The notes under the pieces are model-generated. The model was not told the DNA's origin and made no database searches. It saw only the letters and a program-made list of their open reading frames with translations. Below are positions 12,125 to 22,019 of a stretch of 64,000 bases of DNA, piece by piece. Positions within the stretch are counted from its first letter, which is position 1; every line of letters starts with the position of its first letter. Source of the DNA: Anastrepha obliqua. Taxonomy: Eukaryota; Arthropoda; Insecta; Diptera; Tephritidae. Location of the stretch: positions 116,019,792-116,083,791 of the forward strand of contig NC_072892.1 in assembly GCF_027943255.1 (NCBI RefSeq), in the 5' to 3' direction. The position numbers were made by a program, and so were the translations under genes.

Positions 12125-12945
12125 CAAAAGGTTGTATTTAAGAAGGCTCATAAAAAGGAAAAAATTAAATCCTTTTTGGTAAAAATGGTAACAAAATAGT
12201 ATTTTGTTACTTAAATGGAAATAAACTGCGAACGGTTTAAAAAATAACTTTTAATTAATATTTGAATGTAAATAATGGTATAGATATGTAGAAGTAATTA
12301 GCGGAAATTGCCAAGTCTAATATTAAAACAAGAAATTATTTCACATAATCCAAGATTTTATTTTGTGAATTAATTTTTAAATTTAAAACCAATCGCGAAG
12401 TTTCGCCAATATGAAACTATTTTGTTAAAAATAAATAAATAATTTGCACGTACAATTCTGTTAGGGGAGATGCTTCCCTATTTGCAGGGCGCGTCCCACA
12501 ATTAGAAGGCCCTACAGTTTTAAGCCGATTCCGGTAGATGGTTTATTATGAGAAGCTCTTTTGTACTGGTCCTGTGCTTTTCTAAGCCTCCTCTGGACAT
12601 TTCATCCATCCATAGAAAGGTGGGCTCATTGGAAACAAGTTCTTCCCACTTTTTTATAATAAGGTCTGCAATGTAATCGATTGCGTCGGGACTATTCAAT
12701 AATTCTCCCTGCTGTAACTCTTTAGCAAACGCTAGCTCTTTGCAAAACATGAGTTCCGTTTAAATCACCACATCATAAGAAATAAAGCTTTGTAAATTCT
12801 CCATCTCGATCTCGGATTGCGTCAAATACTCTATCATGTCCTGACTTAAGCGGTATGTATTCCATGTCATACTACCATAGTCCTGAACATACCGATGAAA
12901 ACTCTTAGTCAAAGTTTCTAGAGCTAGCAAAAGTAGTAACATAAT
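12125..12945 (-). repeat. Composite ORF-plus-SINE-tail repeat, copy 1
   Basis: Read on minus, this is an inverted copy of about 26030-26920. It has a 60-codon ORF (12760-12942, residues such as SFHRYVQDYGSMTWN), a shared TAA stop, then a second ORF (12520-12750, MFCKELAFAKELQQGELLNS). The end of the second ORF runs into sequence matching the 3' half of the SINE (about 12446-12545). A further 300 bp common to both copies follows (to about 12125). The ORFs have no domain I recognise. Since the stop between them is shared, either it predates the duplication or the ORFs are separate or non-coding. Confidence 0.65.
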
Positions 12946-13417
12946 ACTTAATAATAAAGAAATACAATTAAATAAAAATGTTTGTATTCATCAAACTGAG
13001 AGGATTCTAATTATTAATATTCAGTATTCTCTCCGTGATCGGTTGAATCTAAACCAGTGACCAAATTTGTGTAAATATTTATTATTTACTATTAAGCATA
13101 CTCGACATTGTCGTTGTTAAAAAATGTACAAAATCTGTCGTTCTCATTCTGTGCAAAAGAAATATATACATTTGTAATCATTAATTTTGGGAAAAAATGT
13201 CAATTGTTCTCTTCACCTTCCAAACTTTCTTCATTTTCTTTAAAATTTCAATATTTTCAAAAATGTATGTATGTATGTATGTACATGGCATGAACGAATA
13301 TATTTGCTTTAGAAGCCTTATTCTAGATCGATCTAATAAATAAAACAAAACTGGTTTCGTAATAAATGAACATGATTTCTACACTCTAAATTATACGAGT
13401 ATATCTTACACAAATTG

Positions 13418-14184
13418 TTATAAACGTTCGAGTTCATATTTGATCTTTTTTGCTTGCAACGCCACGAGATTTTTCTGCATCCTATAGTAGCCAGCCTTTT
13501 GACGGAAATACTCTATTTCCGCAATTATTCGCTCTTCCTCCGGGGAACATTTCTGTTTATCTATAGAGTTGCGTATACTGTTGCTGTCCCTTGGCTCGTC
13601 TGTGTAGTTGTAAAACTGGATGCAAAAAATTGAAGTAAATTAAGTTATTACAAATGTATACCATTCATTGTATCTTATTATGCACTTACAAAGGTATTAT
13701 CTGTGTACGGATCTAAGGAATCGTCACAAATTGTTTTTTTAAATTTATTATCATTAGGTTGCCGACTTGTAGAGTTTATAGTATCTGCAGATTCGTCTTT
13801 AAGGAAAATAATTTCGCAATCCTCCTGTTTATAACAAAATCAAGGAAATGGCACATTTATAAGTCATATACAACCTACCTCATACATGGTTCGTCTATGT
13901 GTATTGTCATCAGTCCCAATGCCAAATTTAGGAGCCAAGTCTGGATTTGCTTGTTGTCCCTTCAGAGTTGCATCAATATTATGTTTATTTTTCAAATGCC
14001 GCAATATATTGCCTGTTGTGCCTTGATAATTCTGTTCGTGGCGACAGAGTCTACATCGCACTCGTAACCTATCCAATTTTTCAAAATAGCGCCATACTAT
14101 GCTCACTTTTTTCCGAACGCTCATGCTTATATCAGCATGCTGATTAGATGCCATGACTTCATAATCTGCGCTCATCGTAGACAT
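13418..14184 (-). CDS. BED zinc-finger protein B, 212 residues
   Basis: Three exons: 14184-13879, 13824-13690 and 13615-13418, all phase 0. The BED finger is at about residues 25-70: SIVWRYFEKL, then CRLC, then HLKNKH. A short acidic linker fills exon 2. The C-terminal helix (about 172-210) contains IEYFRQKAGYYRMQKN and LQAKKIKYELERL, almost the same as in BED gene C. The start chosen is the first ATG of exon 1; a second ATG three codons on is also possible. It lies opposite BED gene C, separated by a Harbinger-like element. Confidence 0.85.
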
Positions 14185-15062
14185 AGATGAAATTTAATTA
14201 TTAATTATTTAATTATTGAAGCAATTAATTTAATTCAGAATTAATATGAAAAGTATCTCTAAACCACTAGAGAAAAATCAGCTGTAAATAGTGCATCTGA
14301 CAACAAAATATAAAAGAAACAATTGAGGTTGTCAAAAATTGTGGTGAAATCACATACCTCTTTACAAAAGTGCTCTCTATTGACCACGGGGGCTATGAAA
14401 ATTTCCTTATGGTGCGACTACACTCGAATGTAAATCCATAACAGGTCAGCATACATCATTTATCATTGCAGAGCACCTGGTACATAACACCTTAACGAAA
14501 TTCGCTCTTTGTGATACTAAGTAATGTTTTATAACTAAAGTTGTATATAAAGTTTTCCAGTACAAGTAGCTGGATCACAAATGTATTCTCTGTTGGAATA
14601 CACACATTGGCTGACAAAGAAACCTACGCACCTCTTGTAATTATATAATGAACATTGTAGCCAAACGCGAAAATTCGGAGCCGACTGGCAATTAGGGTAG
14701 TACCGAGCGATTAGGATACTAAAACAAAAACATGAATTCGGCTTGAGATGATAAGACATAACAAGGCGAACCGAAATCGTCAGACAAAAAGAACGACAAA
14801 AGAGGGTAGAAAAGAAAAAAAGAAAAGAACGAACTATTTTGCATAACCGACATGAAGTTGGAGCTAGAAGTGTACGATCGAAGTGCGGAATAACGGTTTT
14901 TCGTTTTATGCAGACATCCGGATGCATACGACGAATGAAAAAAGGCAAATCAGCTCGTTTACACACACCACCTTTAATAGATTAGCCTAGCGCTAGTCCA
15001 AGATATATAAGATATTCCTTTCGATTGCATCGATTATTATCTCATGTGTTATTTAAACCTAA
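14185..15062. other. Intergenic, no feature recognised
   Basis: About 880 bp upstream of BED gene B. A 143-codon ORF on minus (14535-14966) has low-complexity F/S/C-rich sequence without a family signature. I see nothing else. Confidence 0.5.
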
Positions 15063-15291
15063 AAGTATGTTCACACAAATGCATTGATTACAATAAATCC
15101 ACAAAATTAATCTCCCCGTTCACATATGGCAGATTACCTGCAAAATTTGACAATCAGCTGTCGATACTGTTGTGAAAGGTTTTTCTTCATAGAAATTATT
15201 TTGGTGGATAATTCGGGGTTTTGGGTTTATTTAATTATTATTAACGATATAAAGAAAAGATAGAGAGAAAAAATAGCTTATTTCATTGCGC

Positions 15292-15365
<74 letters not shown>

Positions 15366-16010
15366 GGCGCGTACACCCTTTTTGGGTGTTTGGCCGAGCT
15401 CCTCCTCCTATTTGTGGTGTGCGCTTCGATGTTGTTCCACAAATGAAGGGACCTACAGTTTCAAGCCGACTCCGAACGGCAGATATCTTTTATTTCTTTT
15501 TCATGGCAGAAATACACTCGAAGGTTTGCCTTTGCCTGCCGAGGGGCATTGGGCAATTGGCTGCTAATAATACACAGTTGAAGGAAATCCGTATATGAAG
15601 TTTACTGAGGTTGCAAAATATGATGGCAGCAATACGCATTCGAAATGCGAAATTACATTTTATAATAAGTAATAAGAGGACAACCCGTTTATGGACACAC
15701 GCTTTATTCTGTAAAATGAATCTATAATTAATAATTAAAAAAAAAATTCTATTAGAATTATGTTTACATATCTGGTTTCTTTGCCAGCGTCCATTTAATT
15801 TAGTTTTTATTTTGACGTTTTTCCTTACATTCGTAATAATAATTATCGATAACACAGGGTTGTATGTTAAAAAGTATGGTTATTAACCACGATTATTTTA
15901 TAATTTTAGATTTTGGGAGAGAAATTTTGTATGGAAAATCTCGCTTTTTAATTACGGATTGGGAGTTAAGCACGAAAAAGTAGATCATCTCCTTATATGT
16001 GAACGTATTA
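15063..16010 (+). mobile_element. PIF/Harbinger-like non-autonomous element A with nested SINE
   Basis: Terminal inverted repeats: left aagtatgttcac, right gtgaacgtatta, flanked by TAA on both sides (15060-15062 and 16011-16013). A 3-bp TAA/TTA target duplication is typical of PIF/Harbinger. The inside matches element B (19963-20763), including a degenerate ORF segment around LLRLQ and RLWTH. A SINE piece with its (TA)n tail (15295-15547) is inserted, flanked by an 11-bp duplication (attgcgcaatt on the left, attgggcaatt on the right). Confidence 0.65.
15295..15547 (-). mobile_element. 5'-truncated SINE with long (TA)n tail
   Basis: A pure TA run at 15295-15361 is the 3' tail of a minus-oriented SINE whose body covers 15362-15547; the tRNA-like head is missing. 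It interrupts Harbinger-like element A, which continues on both sides. Confidence 0.8.
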
Positions 16011-16497
16011 TAAGCATGATTATTATCAACTGGCAGTTCGTCCACCAGAGAAAATATCGAAATGTTTGAACAATCGACTAAAACATCTCGACTCGTCCAT
16101 CACTAAAATTTAGTCCCATACATTGTGTTCCTGCCGTATTCAATGTGGTTACAGTACGCTATTTACATTTTTTGACAACTCTTTATGATAACAAAATATA
16201 TTAAGACCATAAGCGACTTATAATCTTTCCATATATCCACTGCCAGAATAACTTTTGAATCTGGCAAATGTATACTCTAACCGATAATAATACATAACTT
16301 TTTGCGCCGACGCAATATTTTGATTCCAGATGTGGACAGGAAATGTCAAAAAGAATTTTGTATATTTGGACAATTTATTAATACATCTTGGCAGTGAGAA
16401 GCTTGAGTGGTCACTAGAGAATTAAGAACTTGCAAAATAAAGCAAAAAAAGGAAAAATATATGTTAAACGTAAGCGTTAACCCGCATAGTTGAACAA

Positions 16498-18536
16498 ATG
16501 GAAATTGATTCCTCTGAGAGGACGAGCGCGCAATTCACAAATATAACCATCCAAGAAGATTTCATTGAAGCTGAGTCAACAGAAGACCGTATTATTACAG
16601 GAAGTACTAAAAGGCGAAAGTATAGCTTTGTATGGCAGTATTTCCGCCCTTTAGGAAGTAGTAGTGGCGGCTCACTAGAGTGCATTATATGTGCCAGCAG
16701 TGTTAGCAATCAAACTAGTAATTTGGCCCGCCATTTATTTGCAGCCCATGATATAAACAGACAAACACATCACGGTGAAGGGGTAATATACTTATTAATA
16801 ACTGTATTGAAATATATTAATATTGAAATACATTATTACAGGATAGCCAAGATCTTGCACCTAATAGTGCACTCGGTCGGACAAGTCGGAGTTTTATATG
16901 GAAATATTGTACTAAGGAAGACTGCAGATACGCGCGCTGTCATTTGTGCAATAAGCTACTCTATTTCGGTGGTGGAAATACCGCGAATATAACCAAACAT
17001 CTACGTCGTAAACATTCGGGAGCAATTAATTCGCACGAATTGGGAGGTTCAAAAGACATGGAGGATTCGGAAGAATTCGTGGCTGAGATGTCCAATCAAA
17101 TGGACTCGACCATGAACAATTTAGAAGACGAGGTTACTAAAATGAAAGGCGAAAATCATTCTGATGTAAGGCTACGAAAGGAACGCAAAGGAAGCAGTTA
17201 TGTTTGGAATTATTGTGATAAACTTTCAAGGCACACAATTCGTTGTAAACTTTGTAAGAAAGTAATGAGTTTCCATGGCACTGCAAATGTAATAACACAT
17301 TTGCAACGCCGACATAATATTGTTGGACGGGTGGAAAACGAAGCGGTAAGTTACAAAATATGGTTGTTTTTTTGTCGGTTTAAAGTAGTCTTGCTTTTAT
17401 ATAGGCAATATTAAATAATTTTGCCGATGAAGACAATGGGATGATTGATGTTAAGGATGAGCCTGAGTCAATTGTTCATAGGCGCAGACGGTCGTCAGCG
17501 GCCACGAGCATTGTTTGGAAATATTGTACACGGCTTGGACAAGATGTTGTGCGTTGCAGCTTTTGCAAAAAAAATCTATCCTTTCAAGGCACAAGTAATT
17601 TACAACGTCATTTACATCGTATGCATGGTATTGTTACGCAAGGTCGTGGATTCGGGGAACTGGAGCAAGAATCATTAGATATTGACGACAACTTTATATG
17701 GGAGCATTGTGAGCATACGGATGATGGAAAAATTAAATGCAATATGTGCAACAACACGTTTGATGAAAAAGGTTTCGAAGAAATTCGCAAACATCTTACA
17801 GTAACACACGCAGTCCTCTCGAGCCCCCCGGCGAAACGTCATAGACGACGGCGCCGAAATCTACCCGAGGTAATTTAAATGTCCTTTTAAAAAATACATA
17901 CATATATGATCTAAATATTGAATATTACTACACGATTAAATTGGCGTTTTTTCTAGGAAACTTGTGACGAAACCGATGAATATGAATACGATAACGATGA
18001 TGACAATTGGCAAGAGGTAAATGAGGAATATACGATAGAATACAATGATGCAAGTGTGAAGAAAGATCAACCCACGTTTGAAGATATAATAGAGGAAGAT
18101 CATGCGGGACAAATTAATGGTGATGAGGACCCTTTCGATCCTAACGTAATTTTCATATACTAAATTCATATATTAACGTTTAAATAAATATAAACATTAT
18201 CCATAGGTGATGCACAATTACCCTGTGGCGCGGCCTTTATCTGCATCTTCAAGCCATGAAGCAACGCCAGATCGATTTTTGAAAATATCGGCAGATACTA
18301 ACCGACTACGTAAATTGAATGAAGAACGATTACGTATGGAAACCGAGTACTTCCGTGAAAAAGCGGGCTATTACCGTATGCAAAAATATTTTACTGCATT
18401 GCAGGCTAAAAAAGTCAGACTCGAGTTGGATCGCTTACAAAACTCAAGTCCAAATGGCACCGCTTACAATGTTAATACAGACATGCCAGAAGTGCGCACT
18501 TCCACAGCTACCATTTATAATAATCAGAAAAAATAA
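16498..18536 (+). CDS. BED zinc-finger protein C with five BED fingers, 590 residues
   Basis: Five exons: 16498-16782, 16842-17345, 17405-17869, 17957-18145 and 18207-18536, all phase 0. Five BED-type C2H2 modules are visible, with metal ligands at about C62/C65/H79/H84, C128/C131/H148/H153, C230/C233/H248/H253, C314/C317/H332/H337 and C375/C378/H393/H398. Each is preceded by a tryptophan in a SxVWxY-like start. An acidic stretch (exon 4) and a C-terminal helix (about 515-560; METEYFREKAGYYRMQK, LQAKKVRLELDRL) follow. The helix matches the other three BED genes here. It is probably a nuclear DNA-binding regulator. Finger 5 is the most divergent. The stop lies 246 bp from that of gene D, which is convergent; an AATAAA is at about 18670. 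Confidence 0.88.
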
Positions 18537-18782
18537 CGAATGAGACCACATTACATGTAATACCTTTTAGAGTTCAATTTCATTACATTTTAATATTATT
18601 AGGAAGCACAAAATGGCTTCTAGGCATTGATTTTTGTAATTTTCTTGCATGCCTACAATTAAAGAGATAAATAAATGTGTACGAATTCTAAATATCAAGT
18701 TAATAAGCATTTATGATAAGCGATTTCTAAAAGGATTACCAACAACACAAGGACTGACGAATGCTACTGGTGAAGACATTAA

Positions 18783-19599
18783 TTAGCTGGATCGCATGGT
18801 TTCCATTTCCAGCATAATTTTTTTACTCTGTAGTTCAATCATATTCCTTTTAGCTCGTGCTAACTCGGCCATCTCATTGTAGTAGCGTGTTTCGGCCTTA
18901 AGTTTCTCTTTAAGGTGGGGGGTTTCCAAACACATCTGTACATTAAGAGCGTCCTGTACGTTAACATTATGTGCATGTAGATCATTACTAAGGTTTATAT
19001 CTTCGTTTGTCTCCTCCGTAGATGGAATATTCATCGAGGGCGAAGATAATGATGCATTTGGTTCTTGATATTCATGTGCCGAGCGCTTTAATCAATGAGG
19101 AGATATGTTCATTTGTAGGCAATGTTTGCAAGAATTATTAAAGTTAAATACCGTGTCTTCGTCGTCTTCATCAGATCTATTACAACGTACGAGCTTCAAT
19201 GGTACGACTTCTTGTTTTATTACGGCGACTGGAGTGAATGACTCAGTTGTAGTAACAGACGGTAGGTAAGTGGCTGCTACTTGCATTCCTTCATTCGAAC
19301 GCTGATTTATTCTTCCACGCTTCTGTTTCAGAAAACCAGTACGTTCTGCACCGTAGTAACTCGCGTCAACATGGTGCCTGTGAAGGAGAAAAAGTGGCCA
19401 CCAACAACGGGTGAAGTATTTGAGCAGTAAATTAATTGAAAACGACCTACTTGTAATACAAATGGCGGACCAAATTCGCCGAAGTATGTTTGCAAGACAA
19501 ATTTAGTTTGCAATTCTTACATCGTGCCGCACAATCCGATATCCGATCGAAGTATAGCCAAATTTTTTTGTTCCTTATGCGTCCCATTGCAATTTTCAT
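18783..19599 (-). CDS. BED zinc-finger protein D, about 225 residues
   Basis: Three exons with agreeing phases: 19599-19451, 19377-19152 and 19085-18783. The BED finger spans about residues 5-55: KKIWLYFDRI, then CKNC, then HLYYKHH, with the second histidine supplied across the exon 1/2 junction. A linker with VIKQEVVPLK resembles a SUMO-acceptor site (K-x-E). The C-terminal helix (LKEKLKAETRYYNEMAELAR, LQSKKIMLEMETM) is the divergent form of the motif shared by A, B and C. The first ATG (19599) or the one four codons on may be the true start. Host-type regulator, targets unknown. Confidence 0.8.
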
Positions 19600-19962
19600 T
19601 GCAGCTGCGGTAGCAGCAGCAATAAAATCAAAGCAGCGCTAGGGGTAAAATTTTTTCACAATTTCTTTGATCTCAATATACCAATAGTACTTGAGATTTA
19701 GGGGGCCAGTTTCATAACGTGTTATTAATGCGCTCAATTAAAGTTATTCTGGCTTTCGGCATCTTGTTTTTAGGTATTTTATTGATAATTTTCACCGCTT
19801 TTACCAATCCTGCAAGAAGATATCGCACCCAAATCACCGAAAATAAATACAAATAAAACCAAGTAGACAGTGGAATGTCAGTGGTGTTGCACTAGCAAAA
19901 TATGCGTTGCCAACTACGTGAACTCTCCCAAAATAAAAATATTCTTAATAAAAGTAGTCTTA

Positions 19963-20763
19963 TAATACGTTCACATATAAGTAGTTGATTTACTTTTTCG
20001 CGCTTAACTCAAAATCAGTAAATAAAAAGCCCGTTTCCCATACAAAATTTCTCTCCCAAAATCTGATATTATAAACTAATCATAGATAATAATGATACTT
20101 TCTGACATACAACTCTGTGTTTTCTGTGCTATCGATAATTATTATTACGAATGTAAGGAGGAACATCAAAATAAAAACTAAATGAAATGGATGCCAGAAA
20201 AAAAAACAGGTCTGTAAACATAATTCTAATAACATTTTTGTTAAATATTATTAATTATGGATTCATTTTACAGGAAAAAGGGTGTGTCCATAAACGTTTT
20301 GTCCACTTATTACTTATTATAAAATATCCCATGCTCGTAGCTGCCATAATTTTTTGCAACCTCAGTAAACGTCGCATACGGATTTCCTCCAACTGTTTAT
20401 TATTAGCAGCCAAGTGCGCAATTAAATTAGCTATTCCTTCTCCTTGCACTTTCTTCATATTATTAACAATAATTAAAGAAACCAAAAACACCGATATATT
20501 TCACCAAAATAATTTCGATGAAGAAAAACCTCTCAAAGCAATATTAACAGCTGATGAACGGGTTGTTGTTGTTGTAGCAGCATAAACAATCTCCATACAT
20601 ATACTGGGACTGCTGCTGAAGTGACAGTCCTTGGCCGGATATAAATCCGGGTCGTTCCGGTTACGTAGAACCGACTGCCGTGGGAACGTATGGGAACGTT
20701 TATGTGAACGGGTAGATTGATTTGGTGGATTTATAGGTGATTAATGCATATGTGAACGTATTA
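19963..20763 (-). mobile_element. PIF/Harbinger-like non-autonomous element B with nested short repeat
   Basis: Terminal inverted repeat TAATACGTTCACATAT at 19963, inverted at the right end 20763, with TTA on both sides (19960-19962 and 20764-20766). On minus, 20255-20491 encodes 78 residues including MRRLLRLQKIMAATSMGY and NKWTKRLWTHPF; the latter loosely resembles the N-terminal region of Harbinger nucleases. No catalytic domain follows, so the element is non-autonomous. It is oriented opposite to element A. The short repeat at 20562-20700 is inserted, bracketed by GAACGGGT. Confidence 0.65.
20562..20700 (+). repeat. Short (GTT)n-headed dispersed repeat
   Basis: Begins with GTT repeats and tagcagcataaac, contains gtccttggccggatataaat and ccgggtcgttccgg, and ends near gtgggaacg. 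Other copies are near 10871, 30078, 45568, 49157, 51913 and, inverted, 54555. GAACGGGT flanks it on both sides (20555-20562 and about 20705-20712). The class is unknown: I see no clear RNA polymerase III boxes. Confidence 0.7.
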
Positions 20764-20766
20764 TTA

Positions 20767-22019
20767 GCTCTTTAATGGATGAATTTAGAGTTAACTTTTT
20801 TACAATAAATATTTTAATTTTCAACCATTCAGAAACATGTTGAAAACACAATATTTAGTCTCGTAACAAATTGACACGTTGCTTATAATTTAGCTTATTG
20901 CAACTAGTTTAAGAGAACTGTGATAATCTATATTTTTACAGTTGCATTTTGCGCGCTTCTGGCTTTGCTGAAATTGGGCTGGCTACTACTAAAGGTATGT
21001 CTTTTTAATTGTTGTGGTATTGCTTCGGTAATTCGTTTGTGCGCTAATGACGCTAAAGACGCACCTTGCATTGGGCTGTCCACTTTTTATAACAAAAACG
21101 GTTGATAAAAATTAAAAGAATTCTTAAAAGATTAAAAAAAAAAAAAAAATCTGTCACAAACAATGCCATTTGCCGGCGGGCGTATGTTATGTATTTTCAC
21201 TTTAATAGTCATGAATTTAGTATCTTTAGTACTGAAACAAAAAAAAAAAAAAAACAAAATTTGTTTCGGCTGATAGCACTCCAATCGGATGAGTGGTTTC
21301 AGTTTTGTCGTCGAAGAAAACTAACGATCGTTATTTTTTCGTCTTCTGTCTTGAAGTTTGATATTTTTTATTAACGGCATAATCTTAAAGATTGATTTTA
21401 TACGTATCACAAATACATTGGATATTTATTTACATTAATAAAAACTATGCATAAGTAATTCAACTACTTTCCAGTTAGTAATGCTACATAAAGAATTTAT
21501 GTAAAAGTTAGCGAAATAAAATAAAAAATTCCAAATACAAAAGTTCGGGGCGATAATTAAACTGTTATAGACCATTAATCCTTGTCAAAATATTTCTCAT
21601 GGTGTGCTATATAAAATAATGCAACTAAAAGTATATGGCGAAAATCTTACAAAAATAATAAAAAATAACCATTTTTAATTTTGATATAACTTGTAATGCT
21701 ATTTCTGTATGAAATAATACCTACTTCCAGTAATGCAAATAAGATTCAAAGCAAATTTTAAAACTACACAAAGTGCTTAGCCGCTTATTTTTTATACTTA
21801 TTTGTTTAAAAAAGATTTTTCACAAATATTATATAATACCAAATGTTTTTGTAAGCGCTTGTTTTTGTATTTTTGAATCAGTATTATGCAAATATAAAGC
21901 ACCTATATTTTCGCCTTAAACATACATGCATACATACACATGTTCAATTGCAAGCACTTATTTGTAGAAATTTAATGATTTTAATTATTAGAAGAACAAA
22001 TCTCGATCCAAATAAGTGC
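20767..22019. other. Intergenic / Zip99C 3' side, no feature recognised
   Basis: AT-rich DNA with two poly-A runs (near 21133 and 21240). Part must be the 3' UTR of the zinc transporter. No exon with a family signature seen. Confidence 0.5.

Larger units (their letters stand above)
10429..13417. other. Intergenic region between BED genes A and B
   Basis: Contains a SINE nested in a short repeat (10871-11245), the composite repeat (12125-12945) and a segment at 10765-10800 (gtaacatgagcaatggctgc) that recurs at 57170. No host gene seen. Confidence 0.6.

Noticed and set aside
14535..14966. 143-codon ORF on minus
   Set aside because: Low-complexity composition, no splice context or family signature.
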